DNA of 64,000 nucleotides, taken from positions 310,001-374,000 of the forward strand of contig JACOST010000030.1 of the NCBI GenBank assembly GCA_016178705.1, given 5' to 3'. The notes beneath the pieces are model-generated. The model was not told the DNA's origin. It did no database searches and saw nothing but the letters and a program-made list of their open reading frames with translations. Made by a program: the position numbers and the translations under genes. Below are positions 7,315-16,286 of the stretch, in pieces. Within the stretch, counting starts at the first letter, position 1, and each line of letters opens with the position of its first letter. The stretch is from Deltaproteobacteria bacterium. GTDB lineage: Bacteria > Desulfobacterota > Binatia > HRBIN30 > JACQVA1.

Positions 7315-9640
7315 TCACGGCATTGAGTTCGGCACCTCCTCAACTATTGCGCCGCGAAGCCCCAAATTTTCTGCACTGAATGCATCGGCGGCGGCCTGTT
7401 CGTAGAGTTGGTCCATCTGTTCGTGAAGGGCGAGCAAAGCGGAGAGGCGCTGGATCATCGATCGGAAATGGCGCGCGTCGGCGAGCGTCAGCGTCCGGCA
7501 GTTCGGATCTTCAGTGCGACGGTAACCCAGCCACTTCTTGAGCACGGGGTAGCCACCGAGTTCATACTGCCAGACTCGCTGGGGCACGTTGGCGAAGAGG
7601 ACATCGGGATTGATGTAGAGGTCGCCGGTGCGCGGCCCCCACGCCGGTATCGCCTGCTCCGCCGCGGTAAACGATCGCTCGACCCACTTGCCTTTTCCCC
7701 CACCGAAGTACGCGATGGTGACCGCGAAGGTCGGCAGCCGCCACAGCACCACCATTGAGCTTGCGCAGGACACCGAGTCCGCGTGTTCCCGGCACACCGA
7801 GAATCATCTCGATCGCCTCATCCGCGTCGGCGAGCGGATCGAGCAGCGTCGCCACTTGCTCGCCGAGCTTCACCAGCCGCAGAAAGAGATCGTGATCGTT
7901 CGGTATCGGCACATGTGCCCAGTCTTGCGCGATGGCATCCTTATGATCGGCTTCGTAGCTCGGCGCGTGCATGACAGCCAGCGCACAGCGAAAGAGCTGG
8001 CCCACGAGGCGCTTGGCTTCATCGTCTTTAGGACCGCCAGCTAGATTCCAAGCTCCTTTGAACTTCTCCCACGCACGCAGCGGAAGATTGGCCGTGCGCG
8101 CCGTTACCAAGGTGCCCGAGCGCGATTCGCGCGGAAAGCAGACCGATCCGCGATCGTGCAGATGAAGGTCGACTAGACTGCGCGCGAGAATCGGCCGTGT
8201 CTCTGACACTTGCCAGTGGCTGGGGAACGGCGACTAGGAACTCGTTGTCGAGTAAGTTGTCCCAGAACTCCGGGCGGCGTCGGTTGAGTAGCTTCGAATT
8301 CGTCTCATAGTAAGTCCACCATGAGTCGAGCGGAAGCCGCAGGTACGGGACGAGCTGACTAGAGCTGAAGTTTCAGCGCCCTCGCAGTTGTGTCCAGACG
8401 GCCTTCGGGTCGTATCCGGCACGCTTGGTCATGAGCGTCGGGAAAGCTTGTTGAAGCGCTTCGAAGCCGGACGCAGAAAAGTGCCGAGACATCCGCGCCG
8501 CCAGTGCGTCGCGATCAGTGTCCGCGACGCTACCTTCCAAGCCGCGGTTGGGATTCACGCCTTGAAACGATGTCGGAAACAGTTCGTCGAGGCCAGGCCA
8601 CGCTTCGAAGCCTGCGCTGAGGTCACGGGGCGAGAACATCCAGCGATTGGCTTGGCTCGCGTGGAACGTCTCGTATCGCGTGGCTCTTCGGGTTGCTTGG
8701 CGGCACTGCGTTGGCGTGTTGGCTCCCAGGATTCGAGATCCGCTGAGTCGTGAAGGGCGCTGCGCTTCGCGTCGGCTCGGCCCCAAAACTCGCGGTAGTG
8801 CACTGACGTCTCGGTCGGGGTTGTGGGAGGGCGCTGTCGCTTCGAGAAAGTTGTGATGCACGTTCCGACCTGAATTCCGCGGGGGTCCTGGTTGGTCGTG
8901 AAGATACTCTGGTCGGAGCTGCCCCCACCTGGCAGGCCTTGAGGGATGATCTTGCCCGTGCGGTACTTGTCGCCGTTCAGATTGTCGATCCACACCTCGT
9001 GAAAGTTCCTCTAGAGAGACTCGCGCATCAGTGGATGCGAGCGCCCTGTGAGGTAGGAGGAGTTCGGAATGTAGGAGACAACGCCGTACTCGGCAGTTTC
9101 GCCAATACGTTTCTCCGCGAGGCGAAAAAAACGACTGTACAGGTCGTCGAGCAATTGTTTGCGGACACCCCAGCGCAGGTACAAGAGGCTTTCTCCATCT
9201 TGGACCAGAACGGGCGTGCCGTCGGGGTTCACTACCTCGTCACCTTAGCGGTCGCGCTTCTTGCGACGATGAATGCCCTTGTAGTGGTCGACCAGACCGG
9301 CTTCTTCCGATAGCGCCGCGCCGGCAAACCGATTGTAGGGCGGGTTGCCGAGAATCACGATGATCTTCGCATCGCGCTTCACACTTTGCGCGAGGTCGTG
9401 CTCTTCTTGCAACTCGCTTCAAAACCACCCAGTACCGACCAACGGCGGGGGGCAGGTCACCCGAGCGTACCTCGAAAGGCAGGTCTCGGCTTGCCAGCAG
9501 CCTCGTCCAAAGTTCCTTGATGTGCGGGTAGTAGGTGTCTTCGGTTGTCGAGGATGAGCGGTACGGGGTACAATGAACAGATCTCCTTGACGAAGCCCGC
9601 GCCGCCGCTCTCAAGGTCGTTCACTTCAGCACCTCGATCT
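7315..9640 (-). pseudogene. Decayed type ISP restriction-modification enzyme
   Basis: Fragments in several minus-strand frames together cover the methyltransferase and target-recognition part of a single-chain type ISP enzyme. In gene order they are: an NPPY catalytic motif at 9335-9346 (ILGNPPYNRF); a segment with LLDDLYSRFFRLAEKRIGET and SYIPNSSYLTGRSH (9011-9232); WIDNLNGDKYRTGKI (near 8950-8995); a segment with WWTYYETNSKLLNRRRPEFW (about 8230-8360); AWNLAGGPKDDEAKRLV (near 8040); and the C-terminal YELGGYPVLKKWLGYRR (near 7520-7570). Stops or frame changes separate them, e.g. near 9005, 8373, 8210 and 7755. The helicase/nuclease half is missing and the 5' limit is uncertain (possibly to about 9725). 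It cannot encode a working enzyme. Confidence 0.85.
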
Positions 9641-9860
9641 CCCCGCATGCATGTGCTGACGTTCTTGCGCACAGCACGTCTCCATGTTTCTCTCGCTCGG
9701 AGCCATCCCGAGCACAAGTTGAACCGCGCCGCTCCGGCTTGGCCGTCGTCGAGAGCGCCTTGTGCGTGGAAGTGGCGCAGGACTCGAACGAACTCGGTCG
9801 ATCATCTCGTCCTTGAGCCGCCTGGCGGGGTCTAGTAAGAGCGCCATCGGAGGACTCGCA

Positions 9861-10316
9861 ATGCAGGACGGACCGTACTTCGACGACTTCACCGCCGGGC
9901 AAGTCATCAAACACTGGCCGGGTCGTACCATTCGAGACTTCGACGATACTTGGTTCACCTTGATGACGATGAACACCAACCCGATTCATTTCGACGATCA
10001 CTACGCCAGCCAAACCCAGCACGGGAAGTGTCTGGTCAACGGCATCCTAGTGTTCGCCATCACCGTCGGCATGAGCGTGCGCGACGTGAGTCAGACCGCG
10101 CTGGCCAATCTCGAATACGAAACCGTGAAGCATCTTGGTCCGACTTTTCACGGCGACACGATCTACGCCGAGACCGAAGTCTTAGAGACCATTCCATCGA
10201 AGTCGCGCGATGACCGCGGGGTACTGTACGTGGAAACCCGCGCGTGGAATCAGAAGAACGAGCCGGTGCTGTCGCTCCGCCGCAAAGTGTTGGTGCCGCG
10301 CCGGCCGAAGTCGTGA
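9861..10316 (+). CDS. MaoC-like hot-dog dehydratase
   Basis: A 151-residue single hot-dog protein. The segment TMNTNPIHFDDHYA carries the N-P-I-H-x-D hydratase signature (catalytic Asp/His pair), followed by VNGILVFAI, matching MaoC enoyl-CoA hydratases. The ATG at 9861 has GGAGGA about 6 bases upstream; an open extension to 9762 has no family match. It probably hydrates an acyl-CoA double bond in the cytoplasm. The gene starts just beyond the decayed restriction gene and is followed 76 bases later by a TenA/PqqC-like gene, with no obvious shared pathway. Confidence 0.85.
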   Translation: MQDGPYFDDFTAGQVIKHWPGRTIRDFDDTWFTLMTMNTNPIHFDDHYASQTQHGKCLVNGILVFAITVGMSVRDVSQTALANLEYETVKHLGPTFHGDTIYAETEVLETIPSKSRDDRGVLYVETRAWNQKNEPVLSLRRKVLVPRRPKS

Positions 10317-10392
10317 GTCGTTTTCGCGACTCGTGTTCAAGGCCATCGACGAGCACGAGCCACGAACACGATGCACGAAGAGGAGGTGCCCG

Positions 10393-11100
10393 ATGCCACG
10401 ATCCGCTGATGAGTTCGCCAATCGCCTGTGGGCGATCGTTGATGCGAAGACGTTCGTGCGGCATCCCTTCTGGGGACGCGTCGCCAGCGGCGCCGTGACG
10501 CGCGAACAGCTCGCGCAGTGGGCCGCTCAGTACTACCTGCGCGCCCGCGAGTTCTCACGCTGGCTGAGCGCGATCCACTCGCGGTGTCCCGATCAAGCCG
10601 TGCGCAACTTCATCGCCATCAATCTGTACGAAGAGCACGGCGACTTGAAGCCGGAGCGCGATCATCCGGCGGTGTATCGCAAGTTCACCCGCGCGCTCGG
10701 CGTCAGCGACGCGGAGTTAGAGGCCACGCTACCGCTACCCGAGACCCAGGCGTTCGTCGATCGCATGTTCCAGATCTGCCAGCAGGAGCCGTTCGTCGTT
10801 GGCCTCGCCGCGATCGGCGTCGGCATCGAAGGCAACGCGCGCCCGCGTCCGGAACGCCACGGTCAGGGCCTCGGCTTCATCGGCTTGTTCAAGCGCCTCT
10901 ATCAACTCGATGACGACGCCGTGGAATTCTGGACGATGCACACGGTAGTCGACTGCGATCACAGCGAGCGCTGCATGAACATCATCACGCAGCACGCGAC
11001 CAGTGATGATCTGCAGACGCGCTGCGAGACTGCGGTGCGGCAAACGCTGCAAGCGTGGCGGTTGTTCTTCGATGGGTGCAATCGCGCGTACTTGAGCTAA
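10393..11100 (+). CDS. TenA/PqqC-like helical oxidoreductase (iron-containing redox family)
   Basis: A 235-residue all-helical protein. The pattern AQYYLRAREFSRWLSAIHSR, NLYEEHGD, then HTVVDCDHSERCMNII resembles the PqqC/TenA/CADD fold, in which Glu and His residues line a cofactor or di-iron site. AGGAGGT sits 6 bases before ATG 10393. It lacks features that would make it certain TenA (thiaminase) or PqqC; the EEHGD and DxxH pattern fits the CADD or haem-oxygenase-like di-iron subgroup better. No pqq or thi gene is nearby, so the substrate is unknown. Confidence 0.7.
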   Translation: MPRSADEFANRLWAIVDAKTFVRHPFWGRVASGAVTREQLAQWAAQYYLRAREFSRWLSAIHSRCPDQAVRNFIAINLYEEHGDLKPERDHPAVYRKFTRALGVSDAELEATLPLPETQAFVDRMFQICQQEPFVVGLAAIGVGIEGNARPRPERHGQGLGFIGLFKRLYQLDDDAVEFWTMHTVVDCDHSERCMNIITQHATSDDLQTRCETAVRQTLQAWRLFFDGCNRAYLS

Positions 11101-11894
11101 CCTTCCAGCAATCGCCGGATTGTTCGCGCATAGAACTGCGGATCGCCGGCGGCTTCCGCGAGTGATTCGGCACTCTCCAATCGGCCGCGCCGCGCGGCGG
11201 CTGCGATGCGGCGAGCCAGCGACAACGGCCGGGTCGGATCGCCGCCCCAGCCGAGCACGCCGATCGGCATCCGCAGGGCGGCGATCGGCGAGAGGCTGTC
11301 GAACAGCACCCACTTGGGCACGGCGCGATGCGCGGCGACAAAGCTGTCGAGTTGGTGATGGCTCCAGTGCGCCGTCACCACCTGCGCGATGCGGCGCGGG
11401 ATGCCGCGTCCCATGGCCCCGAGCGCGACGGCGTCGGCTGCCGCCTGCAAACCGTACTGCGCGGCGAAGTCGGCAAGCGCCGTGATCATCTCGCTAGCCG
11501 GATTGGCCTCGTCGGCGCTCGTCGGCGCAATCAGCAGCAGATGCTGCACGCGTTTGGGGTGCACCGTCGCAAACAGCAGGGCGGTCGCCGCGCCCATCGA
11601 CTCGCCGGCGACGATCGCCTGCGGCACACCCACATCATCGAGCACCGCCACCATGTCACCAACCATCCGGCGCGGATCGTAGCGGGCTTGGTCGGTCACC
11701 GGCGTCGAGCTGCAGTGCCCGCGTTGATCGAACACGATCACTTGAAAGCTCTCGGCAAGCGGTTGCAGGAGTTGGCGCGCCTGATGCCGGCACGAACCCA
11801 AGCTGTGGGCAAACAGCAACGCCGGGCCCTTGCCGAATACCTCGACGGCAATAGTCAGATCATCGCTGCGGACGGACCGCGGTTGCTGGCTCAT
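11097..11894 (-). CDS. Alpha/beta hydrolase
   Basis: This 265-residue protein has the alpha/beta-hydrolase order: FAHSLGSCRHQ near the oxyanion turn, DQRGHCSS, then the nucleophile elbow GESMGAA (Ser about 97). The family's late Asp and His are not clear: the C-terminal third (GWGGDPTRPLSLARRIAAAA) holds a plausible Asp, but the general-base His is not obvious. It resembles 3-oxoadipate enol-lactonases in the first 150 residues. The 3' end overlaps the converging TenA-like gene by 4 bases. ATG 11894 begins just before the conserved strand; longer starts reach into non-conserved sequence. Confidence 0.75.
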   Translation of the reverse strand: MSQQPRSVRSDDLTIAVEVFGKGPALLFAHSLGSCRHQARQLLQPLAESFQVIVFDQRGHCSSTPVTDQARYDPRRMVGDMVAVLDDVGVPQAIVAGESMGAATALLFATVHPKRVQHLLLIAPTSADEANPASEMITALADFAAQYGLQAAADAVALGAMGRGIPRRIAQVVTAHWSHHQLDSFVAAHRAVPKWVLFDSLSPIAALRMPIGVLGWGGDPTRPLSLARRIAAAARRGRLESAESLAEAAGDPQFYARTIRRLLEG

Positions 11895-12140
11895 TCGCGT
11901 GCGCTCTGCCGTGCTGTTTCTATCATGATCGGTCGCCGGTGAAAGCCGCGCTGCAATGCGAATGGCGCCGCCGCGATCGCCGAGATCCGGCAATATCCGG
12001 CGAGATTCTGGGATGTCGCACAGTCAAAGCCGTGACCAATCACGTCGCTCCGGTGTCAGCCGGATAACAGCCGAGCCCGATTTTCCCGCGTTGGATGCGG
12101 CCGGCGTGACTCGCGGTGCGCTGGCACGTGACTCGCTCCA

Positions 12141-13937
12141 ATGATCATGGTGTCATCCATCGGGTTAAAGGTAGCGGAGCGGTTCCCGATCGCCACGACT
12201 GGCGAGGGCGACGAAAGCGTGCGCCCGGCAGCAGGGGCGTCGGTGTCGGCAACCGAGGAAGATCTCGCACCCAACCGCGCGCCGGAACACACAGCACTTG
12301 CCGGGCTAGTGATGCAGTCGCTGCCCGCGTTAACAGCGCTCGCCAGCGCGTTGCTCACCGCAATCTTCGCGGCCGCGCAACCCTGGCTGACCCCAGCGCC
12401 ACTGCTCACCGTGTTGGTGGTCGCCGTTCTTGCGGCGCCGCTCTTGGTGCCACAGCCACTGTGGGGACCGGCACTCACGGCGAGCGCAGCGGGTCTGGGT
12501 TGGTGGCTCAGCGGCCTGCCGCACGAGTGGACCGCGCCGGGCGTACTGGGCTTGGCGGCAGTGCTAGGGAGTGCGAGCGTGGCCGTACGCGGTACGCGCG
12601 AGCAGCGGCTGCGCCAGTGGATTGCGGACCTTGCCGGCACCGGGCAGCAGTTGGCGGCCGCCAACGCGGCGCAGCACGAAGCCAGCGAAGTCGCGGAAGC
12701 GGTGCTGGCGGCCACGCGCGACGTCTCCGCCTCGCTCGACGCCGGCGAGGTGGCCGTGCGGGTCGCGCGCAATGTGTGTTCGCTGACCCAGAGCGTCGCC
12801 AGTGCCGTGCTGCTGTGGGATGCGGAGCGCGAAGTCTTCCGCATCGCGGCGGTTGCCGGCGCAGCCGCGGGCGCTGAAGTGCAGCAGCTCGAAGTCAACA
12901 TGCGCAACGCGCCGCAGCTACACAGCGCGCTCAGCGAGGGGATGGCCGACATCCCGCGCGCGGCGCTGCACGATCCGGTTCTTGATGCGCTGATGCGCCG
13001 CTGGAAAGCCTCGGCGATTCTGGCGGCGCGATTGCAGCGCGGCGACCGTGTGCTCGGGCTCGTGATCACGGCCCGCCGCGGAGTGGCACCGGCCTCGGCC
13101 AAGGCCTGCCGCATCCTCAGCGGGATCGCCCTGCAGGCGGCCGCCGCGCTTGAGATTGCCAACCTCGTCAACGATCTGAAGATGGCCAGCGCGCTACGCG
13201 AAGAGTTCACCGCCACCATGTCGCACGAACTACGCACGCCGCTCAACGTCATCATGGGCTACACGGAAATGCAGCGCGAGGGCATGTTCGGCGACCTGAC
13301 CGAGGACCACCTGGATACCCTCAAGCGCGTTCAGGAACAGTCGGTGCAGTTGCTCGACTTGATCCAAGCCACCCTCGACGTGGGCCGACTCGAGCGCGGG
13401 CTGATGTCGGTCGAGCTACGCGAAGTCAACGTGCGCGACGTGGTGGAGCGTATGTTCGCGGCGATCCCGGGCGCCTGGCGCAAGGCGGGTGTCGAGTTGA
13501 ATTTCCGCGTCGACGGTACGGTGGCGCGCATGCGCAGCGACGCCGGCAAGTTGCAGGTCGTGCTGCGCAACCTCATCCACAACGCGCTGAAGTTCACCGA
13601 CGCTGGCCAAGTGTCACTCACGGTCACCGCCGATCCCGATGGCGGCCGCGTCCACTTCGTCGTGCAGGATTCCGGTCGTGGCATCGCCGCGCAGGATCTC
13701 AGTGTGATCTTCGACATGTTCCGCCAATCGTCGGATCGCGATCCGGCGGTCGGTGGCGTCGGCCTCGGTCTGTACATCGTCAAGCGGCTGGTGAGCTTGC
13801 TCGGTGGCGAGATCGACGTGCGCAGCGCACCCGGCCGCGGGGCCACGTTCCGCATCCACTTGCCGACCGGCGGCCCGCATGCCGCGTCCGCCAAGCCTCC
13901 AACCCTCGGCTCGCGCGCGGTCCGCGTTACCGCCTAG
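12141..13937 (+). CDS. Membrane sensor histidine kinase with GAF-like domain
   Basis: 598 residues. After a hydrophilic N-terminus there are three or four membrane helices (about 55-150), a GAF-like domain (about 190-330), a HisKA dimerisation helix with the H-box SHELRTPLN (His about 361) and a HATPase domain with N (NLIHNALKF), G1 (DSGRGIAAQD), F (MFRQSS) and G2 (GVGLGLYIVKRL) boxes. All catalytic boxes are intact, so autophosphorylation is expected. No receiver domain or response regulator is adjacent, so the partner is unknown. ATG codons at 12141 and 12147 are both possible starts. Confidence 0.9.
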   Translation: MIMVSSIGLKVAERFPIATTGEGDESVRPAAGASVSATEEDLAPNRAPEHTALAGLVMQSLPALTALASALLTAIFAAAQPWLTPAPLLTVLVVAVLAAPLLVPQPLWGPALTASAAGLGWWLSGLPHEWTAPGVLGLAAVLGSASVAVRGTREQRLRQWIADLAGTGQQLAAANAAQHEASEVAEAVLAATRDVSASLDAGEVAVRVARNVCSLTQSVASAVLLWDAEREVFRIAAVAGAAAGAEVQQLEVNMRNAPQLHSALSEGMADIPRAALHDPVLDALMRRWKASAILAARLQRGDRVLGLVITARRGVAPASAKACRILSGIALQAAAALEIANLVNDLKMASALREEFTATMSHELRTPLNVIMGYTEMQREGMFGDLTEDHLDTLKRVQEQSVQLLDLIQATLDVGRLERGLMSVELREVNVRDVVERMFAAIPGAWRKAGVELNFRVDGTVARMRSDAGKLQVVLRNLIHNALKFTDAGQVSLTVTADPDGGRVHFVVQDSGRGIAAQDLSVIFDMFRQSSDRDPAVGGVGLGLYIVKRLVSLLGGEIDVRSAPGRGATFRIHLPTGGPHAASAKPPTLGSRAVRVTA

Positions 13938-13963
13938 TTTCGCTCGCGCGCGTCTCCCACCGA

Positions 13964-14611
13964 TCAGGTCGTCTCGGCCATCGCCGGCGTCGGTACTGGC
14001 GGCGCTTTTTTCTCCGCCTCCCACGCTTGAAACGCATCGCGGTCCCAGAGCGCGATCGCGGTGGTCGTCAGTCGGCGCTCGGCGCCCTCGCCTTGCCACA
14101 CGAAGCGGACCGAATAGATGCTGTGCTCGTCCTTCCAGCCATAGATCTCGTGCGTGCGCCCGGCCTTGTCGGTTTGGTTGTCGCCGTTGAGGCTGGGACG
14201 ACCGTAGCGCGCCAGATGATCGTTCAAAAAGGTCCAGACGTTTGCGCCGACATCGCTCTCGTAGGCAAGCGACACGACGCGGTCGTGAACGAAGTAGACT
14301 TCGAGCTTCGCCGGTGTGTCCGCCGGCGCTTGCGCCGGTGAGCAGACGCGGAACCCTTCCGGATTGTCGTGGCAATCGAGCGCGCCGAGCTTCGCTTGCA
14401 CGTCGCTCAGGCTGGCGCCGAGCGCGAGGCCGGCGACGACTCGCGGCAGCGGTTCTTGGGGAACGGCTGCGGCGGGTGGCGCGGGTTCTTGCGCCGACGG
14501 TTGCGCCGGAGCCGCGGGCGCGACGGGCGCGAGTGCGGCCTGCTCGGGCGGCGGTGAGGACTCGCACGCGGCGAGGAACACCGCGATTATCAACCCAGCG
14601 ATTTGTTTCAT
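13964..14611 (-). CDS. Putative lipoprotein, proline/alanine-rich
   Basis: 215 residues with a lipoprotein-type signal ([16 protein letters not shown], Cys16 as the lipid site), an Ala/Pro-rich linker to about residue 58, and a compact domain beginning LGASLSDVQAKLGALDC. The phrase VVAGLALGASLSDVQAKLG resembles small periplasmic domains where G-x-S-x-x-D-V precedes a helix. Its ATG overlaps the asnS stop by one base (TGATG), so it is co-transcribed with asnS. I do not recognise the family and assign no function beyond a probable inner- or outer-membrane-anchored periplasmic protein. Confidence 0.75.
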   Translation of the reverse strand: MKQIAGLIIAVFLAACESSPPPEQAALAPVAPAAPAQPSAQEPAPPAAAVPQEPLPRVVAGLALGASLSDVQAKLGALDCHDNPEGFRVCSPAQAPADTPAKLEVYFVHDRVVSLAYESDVGANVWTFLNDHLARYGRPSLNGDNQTDKAGRTHEIYGWKDEHSIYSVRFVWQGEGAERRLTTTAIALWDRDAFQAWEAEKKAPPVPTPAMAETT

Positions 14612-15903
14612 CAGGGACGCAGTCGTTCGAGCATGCGCGGAAACGGAATCGTCTCGCGGACGTGATGTAGGCCGCAAATCCAGGCGACCGCACGCTCAAT
14701 CCCCATCCCGAATCCAGCGTGCGGCACGGCGCCGTAGCGGCGCAGGTCGAGGTACCAACTGAACGCATCCATCGGCAGTTGGTGCTGCGCGATCTTGCAA
14801 GTCAACACGTCCAAGTCGTCCTCCCGCTGTCCGCCGCCGATGATTTCGCCGTAGCCTTCGGGCGCCAGCACGTCGACGCATAGCGCCACCCGCGGATCAT
14901 TAGGGTCGGCCTTCATATAGAAGGCCTTGCTCTCGACCGGGTAGCGATGGACCAGCACGGGCCGATCGAAGTTCGATGCCAACGCGGTCTCTTCGTCGGC
15001 GCCCAAGTCGGCGCCCCACGCCACCGCGAAGTCTTTACGCTGGAGAATCTCGATGGCGTCCGCGTAGGCGATGCGTGGAAAGGGTTTCTGTACGCGTTCG
15101 AGCGCCGTCACATCGCGCTCCAGCGTCTCCAACTCGCGGCGCCGGTTCTGCACGATGCGCTGCACAATGTAGACGATGAAGTCCTCCGCCAGGTCCATGT
15201 CGCCGGCGAGATCCATGAACGCGACTTCCGGCTCGACCATCCAGAATTCGGTGAGGTGGCGACGCGTTTTGGATTTCTCGGCCCGAAACGTCGGACCGAA
15301 ACAGTACACCTTGCCGAACGCCATCGCGCCGGCCTCGACGTAGAGCTGGCCGCTCTGCGTGAGGTAGGCCTTCTCGTCGAAGTAGGCAGTTTCGAACAGC
15401 GTGGTGGTGCCTTCGCACGCCGCCGGGGTGAAGATCGGCGCATCGATGAGCGTGAAACCGCGGTCGTCGAAGTAGTCGCGGCAGGCGCGAATGATCTCGC
15501 TGCGCACGCGCAGGATCGCGTGCTGGCGGGCCGAGCGCAGCCACAGGTGGCGGTGATCGAGCAGGAAGGCCACGCCGTGCTCTTTGGGTGTGATCGGATA
15601 CTCCTGCGCGGCGTGGACGACCTGCAGATCGCTGACGCTCATCTCAAAGCCGAGCGGTGCGCGCGCATCGGCGCGCACGGTGCCGGTCACGACAAGCGAC
15701 GACTCTTGCGTGATGTGGTCCGCAAGCGCGAACTGCTCGGGCGGCACGTCGTTCTTGAACATCACGCATTGGAGAATCCCGGTGCCATCGCGCACCTGCA
15801 GAAAGTGCAGCTTGCCGCTCGACCGCTTGTTGTACAGCCAGCCCTTGAGCGTAATCTCCTGCCCGTCATGCGCGGCGATGTTCTCGATGTAAACGTAGGC
15901 CAT
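14611..15903 (-). CDS. asnS: Asparaginyl-tRNA synthetase
   Basis: 430 residues, normal for bacterial AsnRS. An N-terminal OB anticodon-binding domain ([20 protein letters not shown]) precedes a class II catalytic core with motif 2 ([20 protein letters not shown]) and motif 3 ([16 protein letters not shown]). [11 protein letters not shown] and the EIIGGGQRE loop distinguish Asn/Asp-type enzymes, and [11 protein letters not shown] fits AsnRS. It charges tRNA-Asn in the cytoplasm. A one-base overlap couples it to a lipoprotein gene. I see no tRNA or leader structure upstream that would suggest special control. Confidence 0.95.
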   Translation of the reverse strand: MAYVYIENIAAHDGQEITLKGWLYNKRSSGKLHFLQVRDGTGILQCVMFKNDVPPEQFALADHITQESSLVVTGTVRADARAPLGFEMSVSDLQVVHAAQEYPITPKEHGVAFLLDHRHLWLRSARQHAILRVRSEIIRACRDYFDDRGFTLIDAPIFTPAACEGTTTLFETAYFDEKAYLTQSGQLYVEAGAMAFGKVYCFGPTFRAEKSKTRRHLTEFWMVEPEVAFMDLAGDMDLAEDFIVYIVQRIVQNRRRELETLERDVTALERVQKPFPRIAYADAIEILQRKDFAVAWGADLGADEETALASNFDRPVLVHRYPVESKAFYMKADPNDPRVALCVDVLAPEGYGEIIGGGQREDDLDVLTCKIAQHQLPMDAFSWYLDLRRYGAVPHAGFGMGIERAVAWICGLHHVRETIPFPRMLERLRP

Positions 15904-16286
15904 GCGTGGGCGATCGAACTACCACAGCCCCACTCGCAAAGCACCAGGCAGTGCGGCGCCGGCGGCAACAACATCGTTCATGGTGGCGATACGCTGTAGC
16001 GCGCACCGCCGCGCACATCATCTCGCGCCCCACCGGCGGCGCCAGCGTCATTCCTCGGTGAAGTCTCCGAAATCGTCAGCCTCTCATCGCTCCGCACGCT
16101 CGCGTGTCGCACGCGCAGATAAGCGCCGCGCCGGCAGGCATCGGGCACACGCGTTGCTCTCTTGACTGATCGTTAGTGCGCTCGAACGCGGCGGGCTGCG
16201 AAACCCGGCGCGTCACTGAGCCAATGCTCACAGAGGCCGTCCCCGTGCCACGGCGGGTGACGGCCGTTGTGTTTCTGGAGACACCG
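15904..16286. other. Intergenic stretch between divergent asnS and beta-helix gene
   Basis: No credible gene is seen in these 383 bases. Promoters for both divergent genes should lie here, but no clear -35/-10 pair stands out. An imperfect hairpin, GGCCGTCCCCG pairing with CGGGTGACGGCC (about 16227-16254), lies 33 bases before the downstream start. Confidence 0.5.

Noticed and set aside
9626-10022. Minus-strand open frames antisense to the MaoC gene
   Set aside because: They overlap a MaoC gene with a good ribosome site and clear motifs. Only the part left of about 9725 could belong to the decayed restriction gene.
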